A stretch of 64,000 nucleotides of DNA from Dongia_B soli. Its GTDB lineage: Bacteria; Pseudomonadota; Alphaproteobacteria; Dongiales; Dongiaceae. The stretch is taken from contig NZ_JAXCLW010000001.1 in assembly GCF_034044715.1 (NCBI RefSeq), positions 372,001 through 436,000 on the forward strand, written 5' to 3'. The translations under genes and the position numbers were made by a program. This document shows, in pieces, positions 34,235-42,749 of this stretch (position 1 is its first letter; every line of letters begins with the position of its first letter). The notes under the pieces are model-generated. The model worked only from the letters and a program-made list of their open reading frames with translations, did not search any database and was not told the DNA's origin.

Positions 34235-35098
34235 CTACTTCGGCATGAATACGATCGGCAGCTTGATCGCATGCAGCCGCGTCTCATCATATTCGGCCGG
34301 CGGCGGCGGCAAGGGATTGGCGCGGTCCACCAGGGCCAAGGCAGCATCATCGAGCCGGTGATCGCCCGAACTCTGCGCAACCGCGCGGCTGAGAATCTGC
34401 CCCTGGCGGTCGATCGCGACATCAATATAGGCCGTCATCGGCCGATGGTGGCGCATGCGCGGGCTTCGCTTGAAGCTGATCAGATGCGCCGATACCTGCG
34501 ATTCCCAATTCTTCTGCGCTTCCATGGCTGCCGCCAAGCTGGCCATTTCAGCCTCTTTCTTGGCCGCCTCTGCGGCCTCGCTCTGGGCCTGCGCCTGTTC
34601 GGCCGGCTTTATCGGCACCTGCGCGGTTTCCTTGCTGTCCTCGACCGGTTTGACCGGGACCGGCGGCGGTGGCGCCTCAGCCGGTTTCGGTTTTTCCCTT
34701 TTCTTCTTCTTTTTCTTCTGCGCCTCGGGCGGCTTCGGCTTCACCTGATCCAAGGCAACTTCGGATTCCACCTTGGGGACTTCGACCTTTGGACTCTCGG
34801 GCTGCGGCGGCGTAGGTGGCTCGATCGCCGGCGTTGGACGCGGGGGCTCGATCGCGACCTGTTGCGGCGGAGGCGGCGGAGGTGCTGGTTGTGCGTCGCC
34901 AAGGTCGATCATGATGGCGGGCGGCGGCGCTGCCATCGGCGGTGCCGGCTTGCTCCAATCGAGTATCGTCGCTGCCCCGGCGGCATGAACCGCGAGTACT
35001 GCGATCAGGCAAGCGCCCCAGCGCAGGAGCTCTCTGCCCCTATCATGCCCCCGCTCCTGCGGCCCCATGGACATAGCAGCCGCCTTTGGTCCAGTCAT
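34235..35098 (-). CDS. tonB: Energy transducer TonB
   Basis: A 287-residue TonB. An N-terminal membrane anchor (LLRWGACLIAVLAVHAAGAA, about residues 24-43) is followed by a long Pro/Lys/Glu-rich periplasmic spacer (about 60-165, repeated Pro-Pro and Lys-Pro pairs). The C-terminal globular domain has MTAYIDVAIDRQGQILSRAV and the conserved SSG. The protein carries proton-motive energy from ExbBD to outer-membrane receptors. Its start overlaps the exbD stop by four bases (ATGA), so the two are translationally coupled. It is the last gene of exbB-exbD-tonB and probably energises the siderophore receptor encoded at 38253. Confidence 0.95.
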   Translation of the reverse strand: MTGPKAAAMSMGPQERGHDRGRELLRWGACLIAVLAVHAAGAATILDWSKPAPPMAAPPPAIMIDLGDAQPAPPPPPPQQVAIEPPRPTPAIEPPTPPQPESPKVEVPKVESEVALDQVKPKPPEAQKKKKKKREKPKPAEAPPPPVPVKPVEDSKETAQVPIKPAEQAQAQSEAAEAAKKEAEMASLAAAMEAQKNWESQVSAHLISFKRSPRMRHHRPMTAYIDVAIDRQGQILSRAVAQSSGDHRLDDAALALVDRANPLPPPPAEYDETRLHAIKLPIVFMPK

Positions 35099-35517
35099 TG
35101 CGTCGCCTTCTCTAGGCCGACCAACGCCACCTTGAGATAGCCGGCATCACGCAAGGCATTCATCACCGACATCAGGTCGCCGTAGCTGACCGTCTTGTCG
35201 GCGCGGAGAAAAATGCGTTGCTCCTTATCGCCTTTAGTGGCGCCGTCCAGAAACGAAGCGAGATTGTCGCGCTTCACGGGATCGTTGCCGAGCGCCAGGG
35301 AGAGATCCGCTTTCACGCTGAGGAAGAGCGGCTTGCTGGGCCGTGGCTGCGGTTTTGCCGAAGTGCCTGGCAAATCTACCGGGACGTCTACCGTGGCCAG
35401 CGGCGCCGCGACCATAAAGATGATCAGCAGAACCAGAATGACGTCGATGAAAGGTGTTACGTTGATATCGCTGTTTTCCGCGAGATCGCTGTCACCGTGA
35501 TCGAGACGGACAGCCAT
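35095..35517 (-). CDS. exbD: Biopolymer transport protein ExbD
   Basis: A 140-residue ExbD. The single membrane helix (about residues 20-42) contains INVTPFIDVILVLLIIFMVA with the essential proton-path Asp. The periplasmic domain includes ADKTVSYGDLMSVMNALRDA, as in TolR/ExbD. It starts three bases after the exbB stop and overlaps tonB. With ExbB it forms the proton-driven motor that powers TonB. Confidence 0.95.
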   Translation of the reverse strand: MAVRLDHGDSDLAENSDINVTPFIDVILVLLIIFMVAAPLATVDVPVDLPGTSAKPQPRPSKPLFLSVKADLSLALGNDPVKRDNLASFLDGATKGDKEQRIFLRADKTVSYGDLMSVMNALRDAGYLKVALVGLEKATQ

Positions 35518-35520
35518 GCC

Positions 35521-36525
35521 TCACTCCGCCGCCTTCGCATAAGGCGCGGCATTGCGATCCAGCTCCCGCGATACCAGGCGCAGGATGGCTGCCGACATAT
35601 CCCCCACCGAAGCCCGGTTGGCGGTGATGGTCCGGGCGAAGAGATTGTAGATGACAACAGCGGGGATCGCAGCCACCAGACCGATCGCGGTCGCCAGCAA
35701 TGCCTCGGCGATGCCGGGCGCGACGACGGCGAGATTGGTGGTCTGCGCCTTGGAAATGCCGATGAAGCTGTTCATGATGCCCCAGACCGTGCCGAACAGA
35801 CCGACGAAAGGCGCTGTCGAGCCGATCGTGGCGAGGATGCCGGTCCCACGCCACATCGACCGCGCGGTCGCAGCCTCACCTCGTTCCAGCCGAGATGCGA
35901 CGCGTTCCTTCAATCCGTCAGGCGATGCGTCACCCGCGAGGCGGAACTCCGCCTGAACCGCATTGAAGAGCGTTACGCCCGGTCCACGCAGGCGGCTCAA
36001 TTCTTCGGCCGCAGCGCCAAGAGAGCGCGCCTCTGACAGTCGGCCCAGCGCTGCAAGTGTACGGCCGCGCGTGATCCAGAGTTCGACCGCCTTTGCCAGG
36101 AAAACCGTCCAAGTGATGACCGAGGCAAAAGCAAGACCGAGCATGACCGCTTTCACCACGATATCGGCATTCATGAACATGCCCCAGGGCGAGAGGTCAT
36201 GGGGCAGCAAAGCCGTCGCCAGAGGCTCATCGTCCGTCGCATCTTCAGATGCTTGGGGCGAAGCCGCATCCTGCGAAGACGGTTCAGATAAAGTCCAGGG
36301 CCGAGATTGGACGGTGTTTTCGATGGGCTCGGGCGTGGCAGCTGGTGCTGTCGCCGCTTTGTCCGGTCCCGGCATCAGAGACGGGGTAGCGCTCTCGCTC
36401 GCCGTTGCCGAGGCGGCCGGCTGCCACGACTGGTCCTTTGCCCAGCCGGTGGCTGGTATGAACAGGGCCGCCGCCAATAAGACGATCGAGATCATCGCCG
36501 CTTTCATCATCGTGACTGCCTTCAT
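35521..36525 (-). CDS. exbB: Biopolymer transport protein ExbB, long form
   Basis: A 334-residue ExbB, longer than the E. coli protein (about 244) because of an N-terminal exported segment. A signal-peptide-like stretch (AAMISIVLLAAALFIPATGW) is followed by about 80 Ala/Pro/Ser-rich residues. The MotA/TolQ/ExbB core with three membrane helices then begins near 110 (MFMNADIVVKAVMLGLAFAS), including the conserved FVGLFGTVWGIMNSFIGISK and GIAEALLATAIGLVAAIPAV. Such long ExbB forms are frequent in alphaproteobacteria and pseudomonads. It is the first gene of the operon, directly downstream of a Fur-like box. Confidence 0.93.
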   Translation of the reverse strand: MKAVTMMKAAMISIVLLAAALFIPATGWAKDQSWQPAASATASESATPSLMPGPDKAATAPAATPEPIENTVQSRPWTLSEPSSQDAASPQASEDATDDEPLATALLPHDLSPWGMFMNADIVVKAVMLGLAFASVITWTVFLAKAVELWITRGRTLAALGRLSEARSLGAAAEELSRLRGPGVTLFNAVQAEFRLAGDASPDGLKERVASRLERGEAATARSMWRGTGILATIGSTAPFVGLFGTVWGIMNSFIGISKAQTTNLAVVAPGIAEALLATAIGLVAAIPAVVIYNLFARTITANRASVGDMSAAILRLVSRELDRNAAPYAKAAE

Positions 36526-36670
36526 CCTTGATCAGGTTGCCGCGATCAGCGGCGGCGCATATAGCGGCCGGACCGAACCGCCGGATTTGTCCCTGCCAGT
36601 TCCCCAAGCGATCTCGCGGACCGGCTACCGGGCAGGCCGGTCGATCGCGTTCCGGGCTGGATATCGCAAA

Positions 36671-36685
36671 TGAGAACAATTCGCA
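36671..36685. promoter_or_regulatory. Fur-like box 1
   Basis: TGAGAACAATTCGCA fits the 7-1-7 Fur pattern (TGAnAAT-n-ATTnTCA) at most positions. It lies about 145 bases upstream of the exbB start in the minus direction. Iron-loaded Fur bound here would repress exbB-exbD-tonB. Confidence 0.6.
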
Positions 36686-36747
36686 ATCTCAAAATAGCTT
36701 GTTAGTTCGGGAATGCTGTCTTTACAAAATCCTTACATTAATGCAAT

Positions 36748-36762
36748 TGATAATCATTCGCA
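36748..36762. promoter_or_regulatory. Fur-like box 2
   Basis: TGATAATCATTCGCA matches the 7-1-7 Fur pattern and shares its right half ATTCGCA with box 1. It lies about 150 bases before the PepSY start and probably gives iron control to the PepSY-receptor-PiuC genes. Confidence 0.68.
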
Positions 36763-36908
36763 TTACCGCTAGACACCGCTCGATTGCCGGTTGCGCTTGA
36801 TGCCGGCGGTTGGGTTGTCGCGACGAGAGATGCGCTGTTCAGTATCGCTCGGCCGGGACGCAGCCATTCGGCACGAGCCGGGTCGCTCTCCTCGTAACGG
36901 GTTACAGT

Positions 36909-38111
36909 ATGGCCAAACGAGAGACATCTTCTGCCTCCAGCTTTTCCGCACGCCGCCTCTTAGGCCAGATCCACCTTTGGAGTGGATTGATCCTCTGCCT
37001 GCCGCTTGTGTTGATCGGCCTGACCGGTAGCATCCTGGTCTTTCAGGAAGAGATCGACGCGCTGACGAACCCGATCCCACATGCTGCGACGGGCGGCGAG
37101 ATGCAGCCGATCGGCACCATGATCGCTGTCGCCGAAAAAGCCCTTGCCAATTCGGCGATGGAGGGCAGAAAAGTAGTTGCTATTACCCTGCCCCAGGAAT
37201 TGGGCGAACCGGCCATTATTCGCATGTCGGCACCGCGTGCCGGCGGCGGACCCGGCAGTGGCGGGCAGATCCTCCTCGATCCAATCACGCTGGGCGTGCT
37301 GGATATTCGCCAATCCGGTGACGGCATCATGCAGATCGTGCATCGGCTGCACGCCAATCTGCTGATCGCCGGCCGGGACGGTCGGACCATCGTCGGGTGG
37401 CTAGGTGTCGTCATGCTGGTATTGGGAGCAAGCGGGACCGTTATCTGGTGGCCGCGCAACGGACGTTGGCGGCAAGCTTTCATGGTCAAATGGGGCACCC
37501 GCCCCTTGCGATTCAACCGCGATCTGCACGGCGCCATCGGGATCTGGGGATTGGCTGTCTTCATGGTGGTGAGCTTCAGCGGTGTCTACCTCGCCTTCCC
37601 ACAAGCCATCACAGCCGGCATCGGTAGCATTTTCCCGGCCCGCGATCTGCGCAGCCAGGATATGCAGCTTAAGGCCTCGCCGATCGCAGGGGAGGTGCCT
37701 CTCGATATCGACCAGGTCATCGACCTGGCACGGCAGAACGCGCCGTCAGCCGTGCTTCGCAATATCGCCCTGCCGCAGCGGAAGGATCAGCCCTATCGCC
37801 TGATGCTGGCTCAACCGGATCAAGTCGATGGAACGCCCTTGGCAACGCTCTATATCGATCCGTGGTCACAAAAGATTTTCGTCAATCGCAGCCCAGCTGA
37901 TTACAGCCTCGGCGAAAGCATTCTCGCTTGGCAGCGGCCCCTGCATGAAAGCGCGGGCCTTGGCTGGATCTGGCGCATCCTGGTTTTTTTCAGCGGCCTG
38001 CTGCCACTGCTTTTCAGCGTCACAGGCATCACCATGTGGCTGCTGAAACGCCGCAACCGCAAGAAGGCTGAAAACCAACAGAACAAAGCAGCCGTCGCAA
38101 TCATGGACTGA
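36909..38111 (+). CDS. PepSY-associated membrane protein (iron-regulated ferric reductase type)
   Basis: A 400-residue inner membrane protein with four main helices. The first is in LLGQIHLWSGLILCLPLVLI with the conserved His. Internal segments include MQIVHRLHANLLIAGRDGRT and FNRDLHGAIGIWGLAVFMVV, with further His pairs that fit heme ligation, and the last helix is near residue 365. Periplasmic PepSY segments lie between. Relatives (FegA/PiuB/FsrB-like) reduce ferric siderophores or help iron release after uptake. The ATG at 36909 is taken because the membrane start follows directly; longer readings have no support. It is followed by the TonB receptor, 141 bases later, consistent with an iron operon. 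Confidence 0.85.
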   Translation: MAKRETSSASSFSARRLLGQIHLWSGLILCLPLVLIGLTGSILVFQEEIDALTNPIPHAATGGEMQPIGTMIAVAEKALANSAMEGRKVVAITLPQELGEPAIIRMSAPRAGGGPGSGGQILLDPITLGVLDIRQSGDGIMQIVHRLHANLLIAGRDGRTIVGWLGVVMLVLGASGTVIWWPRNGRWRQAFMVKWGTRPLRFNRDLHGAIGIWGLAVFMVVSFSGVYLAFPQAITAGIGSIFPARDLRSQDMQLKASPIAGEVPLDIDQVIDLARQNAPSAVLRNIALPQRKDQPYRLMLAQPDQVDGTPLATLYIDPWSQKIFVNRSPADYSLGESILAWQRPLHESAGLGWIWRILVFFSGLLPLLFSVTGITMWLLKRRNRKKAENQQNKAAVAIMD

Positions 38112-38252
38112 GTGGCGGCCAGAAATCGGCACACGGGGGTGACCGTTTTCAGGACGTCTTGGCTTGAGGAGGGAGTTGTCGCGCCGTCGGCGCATAGGGG
38201 ATTTTGCCACCAGGGAAAAGACGCCCGTCTCATCACGTATTGGAGAGGGCAA

Positions 38253-40466
38253 ATGGGGATACTGAGTAAAACCGGTAAGGGCGTTTCTGCTTCAACCGAT
38301 AATCTGGGTGGGATCCGCGGTCTGATGCGCAGCGGCATGGCACCGGTGGCGGGCAGCCTTGCATCGGTCCTGGTCGCAACCGGCGCTGCGGCGCAGAGCG
38401 CACCGGCCGCGACCAACAACAACCAGATCAATCTACCGTCCGTTCAGGTCGATGCCGACCAGAACAAGGAGGAATCGACCGATTACAAGACGACCAGTCC
38501 GAAGCTGGACCGGTTGCCAACCGATCTGCTGGATACGCCACAAACCATCGTGGTCATCCCACAGGAGATCGTGAAGGAACAGAACGTCACCACACTTAAG
38601 GATTCGCTGCGCAACGTCTCCGGCATCACCTTCCAGGCAGGTGAAGGCGGCACCCAGGGCGATGCCATCAATATTCGCGGCTTTTCGGCGCGCAACGACA
38701 TCTTTCGAGACGGCGTCCGTGACAATGGTTGGTATACGCGTGACATGTTCAATACGGAAGCGACCGAGGTCTATATGGGACCGTCGTCGATTCTGTTCGG
38801 CCGTGGCTCGACCGGCGGCGCCATCAACATGGTGACAAAAGAAGCGAAGGAAGGGTCCTTCATCGACACCACGCTGACCGGTGGCACCACCCCGCTGGGC
38901 CGGCTGACCTTGGACGTCAATCACGAATTCTCAGAGAAGTTCCAGGTCCGGCTGAACGCCATGGGCCAGTATTCGGAAGTGCCCGACCGCGATGTGGTGC
39001 AGGATAACCGCTGGGGTGTTGCGCCATCGATCCGCATCGCTCCATCGGAGAAGACGACCATTACCCTGGATTATCTTTATCAGGGCGAGGATAGCATCCC
39101 GGATTACGGCGTTCCCTTCCTGTGGGGCAAGCCGGCGCCGGTCAAACGGAGCAATTTCTATGGCATCGAGGATTCCGATACCACCCGGGTCGCCGCCCAT
39201 GTCGGGACGGCGCGGATCGAGCATGAACTCACCGATGAGATCAAGCTGGCCAACACATTGCGATATAGCAGCGTCGATCGCTTTTCCCGGCCGACACCGC
39301 CTTCCGTCGTTGGTACGCCAGCGAAGGGCACGCCGCTCGACGACATCCAGGTTCAGCGCCGGCGTTTCCAAACAGAGACGGATTATTGGAGCTTGGTCAA
39401 TCAAACCAATCTGCAGGCAAATTTCGATACCGGCTTCCTAAGCCACTCGCTGGTCGCCGGATTGGAAGCGTCCCGGGAAGATCGCGATCAGGGGCGTCAC
39501 AACATCAATGGAACACCGAATACCAATCTCGCCGATCCTAGCCATAACGACGACTTCGACACGACCAAGGCGCCGAAAACCGCCAACGACACCAAGTTGA
39601 CCGATGTCGCCCTCTATATCTCCGATCAGGTCAAGATCGGCGAGTATGTGGAAGTTCTTGGCGGCTTCCGCTGGGACCGGTACAGCACGGATTTCCACAG
39701 TGTCAACCACGGCACGGGCGAGCGTGTGACGCTCAGCCAGACCGATAATATCTACAGCTATCGCGGCGGCCTGGTGTTGCATCCGTCGGAAAATTCCAGC
39801 GTCTATGCGATGTATGGCACGTCGGCCAATCCCTCGTCGGAATTCGGCACGCTGAGCGACGGGACGGTCGATCTCGATCCGGAAAAAAACAATGTTTACG
39901 AAATCGGCGGCAAGATCGATCTGTTCGATGCCCGGCTTGGCTTGAATGCCTCGGTCTTCCGGGTCGACAAGACCAATGCTCGCGTCGCGGAAGATCCGGA
40001 TGTCGCCACCAGCCCGCAGGTGCTCGACGGTAAGCAGCGGGTCCAGGGCGTCGCCGCCGGCATTACCGGCCGCATCGCCGAGGATTGGCAGATCTTCGCC
40101 AACTACACCTTCATGAAATCCAAGATCCGCAAGACCAGCGATGAAGACCAGCTGGGCAACGAACTGACGAATACGCCAGAGCACAGCTTCTCGCTCTGGA
40201 CCAGCTATCAGATCATCGATGGCCTGACTGTCGGTGGCGGCGCAACGTTCCAGAGCGGCGTTTACACCAATGCGGACAATACCAACAAAGTGCCGTCCTT
40301 CTGGCGGTTCGACGCCATGGCGAGCTATGACTGGAACGAGAATATGGGCGTGCAGTTGAACGTCTATAACCTCACCAACGAGCTCTATTATGCCGAATCT
40401 GCCGGTTCCCGGGCCGTGCCGGCGGCGGGTCGATCGGCCAGTTTGACGGCGCATCTCCGCTTCTGA
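38253..40466 (+). CDS. TonB-dependent catecholate siderophore receptor (Fiu-like)
   Basis: A 737-residue outer membrane receptor. A long N-terminal signal region runs to about residue 50 (VAGSLASVLVATGAAAQSAP). The plug follows (about 70-200: DTPQTIVVIPQEIVKEQNVT, GGTQGDAINIRGFSARNDIF, RGSTGGAINMV), then a 22-strand barrel ending in SLTAHLRF with terminal Phe. The plug wording is that of the Fiu/PiuA group, which import iron bound to catechol compounds. The ATG at 38253 has GGAGAGGG and is preferred over longer in-frame readings. It is downstream of the PepSY protein and upstream of PiuC, the arrangement seen for piuA-piuC. Confidence 0.93.
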   Translation: MGILSKTGKGVSASTDNLGGIRGLMRSGMAPVAGSLASVLVATGAAAQSAPAATNNNQINLPSVQVDADQNKEESTDYKTTSPKLDRLPTDLLDTPQTIVVIPQEIVKEQNVTTLKDSLRNVSGITFQAGEGGTQGDAINIRGFSARNDIFRDGVRDNGWYTRDMFNTEATEVYMGPSSILFGRGSTGGAINMVTKEAKEGSFIDTTLTGGTTPLGRLTLDVNHEFSEKFQVRLNAMGQYSEVPDRDVVQDNRWGVAPSIRIAPSEKTTITLDYLYQGEDSIPDYGVPFLWGKPAPVKRSNFYGIEDSDTTRVAAHVGTARIEHELTDEIKLANTLRYSSVDRFSRPTPPSVVGTPAKGTPLDDIQVQRRRFQTETDYWSLVNQTNLQANFDTGFLSHSLVAGLEASREDRDQGRHNINGTPNTNLADPSHNDDFDTTKAPKTANDTKLTDVALYISDQVKIGEYVEVLGGFRWDRYSTDFHSVNHGTGERVTLSQTDNIYSYRGGLVLHPSENSSVYAMYGTSANPSSEFGTLSDGTVDLDPEKNNVYEIGGKIDLFDARLGLNASVFRVDKTNARVAEDPDVATSPQVLDGKQRVQGVAAGITGRIAEDWQIFANYTFMKSKIRKTSDEDQLGNELTNTPEHSFSLWTSYQIIDGLTVGGGATFQSGVYTNADNTNKVPSFWRFDAMASYDWNENMGVQLNVYNLTNELYYAESAGSRAVPAAGRSASLTAHLRF

Positions 40467-40502
40467 TACCGACTGTTCCCGCCCGATTGCCGGCATTCAG
40501 TC

Positions 40503-40538
40503 CCGCCCGGTTGCGCTTGCAGCCGGGCGGCCCCTTTT
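40503..40538 (+). terminator. Rho-independent terminator or attenuator between receptor and piuC
   Basis: CCGCCCGG (40503-40510) pairs perfectly with CCGGGCGG (40523-40530) around a 12-base loop, followed by CCCCTTTT. It ends 17 bases before the piuC ATG. It would stop most transcripts after the receptor gene, leaving reduced read-through into piuC. Confidence 0.75.
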
Positions 40539-40554
40539 AAAGGAGAACCGCGCC

Positions 40555-41235
40555 ATGATGGTCCAGATTCCCCAGGTGCTGACGCCGGAGCAGGTCGCCC
40601 ATTGCCGGCGGGTTTTCGATGCCGCCGACTGGGTGGACGGGAAGGTCACCGCCGGACATCAATCGGCCAAGGCAAAACAGAATCTGCAATTGCCGGAAGA
40701 GAGCCCGGCAGCCCGGGAACTGAGCGATCTCGTCCTGCAGGCATTGGAACGCAATCCGCTCTTCATTTCGGCGGTCCTGCCGCAGCAGATTTTTCCACCG
40801 CTGTTCAACCGCTATGACAGCGCCATGAAATTCGATTCCCATGTCGACAACGCGATCCGCAGCAGCAATCTGCTGCGTCAGCGGCTGCGGACCGACGTAT
40901 CGGCAACCTTGTTCCTCTCCGAACCCGACAGTTACGACGGCGGCGAATTGGTGGTCGAGGACACTTATGGCAGCCATGCCGTCAAACTCGCTGCGGGAGA
41001 TATGATCGTCTATCCTTCCAGCAGCCTGCACCATGTCATGCCGGTGACGCGGGGATCGCGCCTCGCCTCTTTCTTCTGGGTGCAGAGCATGATTCGCGAT
41101 ACCGGCCAACGCGCCTTGCTGTTCGACCTCGATATGTCGATCGGCCAGCTGACCCGCGATCACCCGGATCATCCGTCCATCATCATGCTGACCGGCTGCT
41201 ATCATAACCTGCTGCGACAATGGGCCGAGGTTTGA
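40555..41235 (+). CDS. piuC: Fe(II)/2-oxoglutarate-dependent hydroxylase PiuC (PKHD type)
   Basis: A 226-residue PiuC/YbiX protein. The metal triad is visible: HVDNA gives His near 96 and Asp near 98, and LHHVMPVTRG gives the distal His near 159-160, with the 2-oxoglutarate Arg shortly after. SATLFLSEPDSYDGGELVVE is typical of the family. AAAGGAGAAC precedes tandem ATG codons. PiuC genes sit next to Fiu/PiuA receptors in many bacteria and are iron-repressed; they are presumed to act on catechol siderophores or iron-related proteins, though the reaction is unsettled. Expression here is probably reduced by the upstream terminator. Confidence 0.92.
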   Translation: MMVQIPQVLTPEQVAHCRRVFDAADWVDGKVTAGHQSAKAKQNLQLPEESPAARELSDLVLQALERNPLFISAVLPQQIFPPLFNRYDSAMKFDSHVDNAIRSSNLLRQRLRTDVSATLFLSEPDSYDGGELVVEDTYGSHAVKLAAGDMIVYPSSSLHHVMPVTRGSRLASFFWVQSMIRDTGQRALLFDLDMSIGQLTRDHPDHPSIIMLTGCYHNLLRQWAEV

Positions 41236-41306
41236 GATAGGCCCCTATCGCGTGGCCGGGCAGCAATGTTAGGGTGGACGACCGCTCACTTAACTTGGAA
41301 TTCGGG

Positions 41307-42413
41307 ATGCGTATCCGTCGCCTGTCAGCCTACCGCCTCGACCAGCCCTTCCGGGACGGCACCTATACCTGTTCCGGGGGCCGCAGCGCTGAAGGCTTCG
41401 ATTCTCTGGTTGTCCGGCTCGACACCGATAGCGGCGTTACCGGCTGGGGCGAAATGGCGCCGCTGGGCGCCTTCTACGATCCGTCCTTTTCCGCTGCCGC
41501 ACGGGCCGGCTTTATCGAAATCGCACCGCTGCTGATCGGGCAGGATCCACGGCAGGTCACAGCGATAAACCGGCGCATGGACCTGCATCTCAAGGGGCAT
41601 CCCTACGCCAAATCCGCCATCGACATGGCCTGTTGGGATGCATTTGCGAAGAGCGCGGGACAACCGCTGGCCGAGATGCTGGGCGGGCGGTTCGGCGAGA
41701 GCGTCGATCTCTATCGCTCGATCCCTCAGGCCGCACCCGAGTGGATGGCCGAACGTGCGCGGAAATATCTGGCGGAAGGCTATCGCCGGCTGCAAGTCAA
41801 GGTCGGGCTCGACCCGGATGAGGATATCGAGCGCATGGCGGCCGTGCGCGCCGCCGTGGGCGGCGATGTCACCCTGTTCGCCGATGCCAATGGCGGTTGG
41901 TCAACCCATCAGGCGCGCCGCTTCTTGCGGGCTACGCGAGATCTCGATTATTACCTGGAGCAGCCCTGCGCCACCTATGATGCCTGCCGTGCGCTGCGAC
42001 CGGATTGCGACCGCCCCTTGATCCTCGACGAATCGATCGATTGCTTGCTGGCGCTGCTCCAGGCGCATCATGATCGCGTTGTCGACGGCATCACCATCAA
42101 GATCGCCCGGGTTGGTGGCGTCACCCGCGCCGCCCGCATCCGGGATGTGGCGGTGGAGCTGGGCCTGGCCGTCACGGTCGAAGACACCGGTGGCGCCGAG
42201 ATCGACACCGCCGCGATGATTCACCTATCGCTTTCCACGCCGGCGGGACAGCGACTGCATACGGTCGATTTTCATAACTGGGTAACCCGCCCCAACGGCA
42301 CCGGCATTCCTCAAACGCGCGATGGTAAAATCTCCATTGGTGACGAGGCCGGGTTAGGGGTTTCCGTCCTGCAAGACGAACTGGGGATGCCCTTCGCCAC
42401 TTACGGCAACTGA
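41307..42413 (+). CDS. Enolase-superfamily dehydratase/racemase (mandelate racemase / muconate lactonizing subgroup)
   Basis: A 368-residue enolase-superfamily enzyme. The N-terminal capping domain begins MRIRRLSAYRLDQPFRDGTY. The barrel has RLQVKVG with a catalytic Lys near 165, metal ligands in FADANGGW (Asp), an EQPCATYDACRALRP segment (Glu) and LILDESID (Asp/Glu), and GITIKIARVGG with the second catalytic Lys near 264. The EQPCATY wording resembles cis-3-hydroxy-L-proline dehydratases, but amino-acid racemases and lactonizing enzymes remain possible. The ATG at 41307 is preferred to an upstream GTG. It stands alone between piuC and the kdp operon. Confidence 0.83.
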   Translation: MRIRRLSAYRLDQPFRDGTYTCSGGRSAEGFDSLVVRLDTDSGVTGWGEMAPLGAFYDPSFSAAARAGFIEIAPLLIGQDPRQVTAINRRMDLHLKGHPYAKSAIDMACWDAFAKSAGQPLAEMLGGRFGESVDLYRSIPQAAPEWMAERARKYLAEGYRRLQVKVGLDPDEDIERMAAVRAAVGGDVTLFADANGGWSTHQARRFLRATRDLDYYLEQPCATYDACRALRPDCDRPLILDESIDCLLALLQAHHDRVVDGITIKIARVGGVTRAARIRDVAVELGLAVTVEDTGGAEIDTAAMIHLSLSTPAGQRLHTVDFHNWVTRPNGTGIPQTRDGKISIGDEAGLGVSVLQDELGMPFATYGN

Positions 42414-42513
42414 TTTAGCGATCAAATTCGCTTATCTGAATCCGCATGGCGGCTTTGCGGACGGGTGGCTCTTCTGTTGTCCTGCAATGCCTTAGCAGGA
42501 ACGCTCCGCATTT

Positions 42514-42588
42514 CTTTATACCGTCTTTACGTCCCTTTATATCGAACCCTCTCGCTTTCTTATGCTCCCTTAACGACCCTTTCATACG
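42514..42588 (+). promoter_or_regulatory. T-rich repeat array upstream of kdp; candidate KdpE sites
   Basis: The 75-base stretch contains a run of similar C-TTT-A units about one helical turn apart: CTTTATACCG (42514), CTTTACGTC (42525), CTTTATATCG (42535), CTTTCTTATG, CTTAACG and CTTTCATACG. The first two give TTTATAC-n4-TTTAC-n2-CCC at 42515-42535, which I recall as very close to the KdpE site in front of E. coli kdpFABC. Multiple in-phase half-sites would suit cooperative binding of the response regulator KdpE encoded in this operon. Confidence 0.55.
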
Positions 42589-42655
42589 CGTCAGTCGCAA
42601 CCGATTGCGTTGTCGCTAAAGCCGACCAGGTCGGCGCTATGAATTCGGGGTTAAC

Positions 42656-42739
42656 ATGTTGGACGTGATTTTCCTGGGGGCCGGTATCGGCCTCTTTGTG
42701 CTTGGCATCATCTATCTTTTCGCCTGTGCGCGGGTGTGA
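42656..42739 (+). CDS. 27-residue membrane peptide preceding kdpF
   Basis: MLDVIFLGAGIGLFVLGIIY and a short C-terminal tail FACARV encode one hydrophobic helix with a short polar end. GGGG stands upstream of the ATG, and the stop is followed after ten bases by the kdpF ATG with its own GAGGAGGC. It is too short for routine gene finding. Size, topology and position suggest a second KdpF-like small subunit or a translated leader that sets kdpF translation. I recall similar short membrane ORFs ahead of kdpF in other bacteria, but cannot confirm it here. Confidence 0.6.
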   Translation: MLDVIFLGAGIGLFVLGIIYLFACARV

Positions 42740-42749
42740 GGAGGCAGCC

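Larger units (their letters stand above)
36526..36908. promoter_or_regulatory. Divergent iron-regulated intergenic region
   Basis: About 380 bases between exbB (minus) and the PepSY gene (plus), with no supported gene. It holds two Fur-like boxes (36671-36685 and 36748-36762), one nearer each start, in an AT-rich island that contrasts with the GC-rich surroundings. This is where both promoters are expected. Confidence 0.7.

Noticed and set aside
39438..40496. Minus-strand reading of about 350 codons opposite the TonB receptor
   Set aside because: Antisense to a receptor with complete plug and barrel; no start context or motif.
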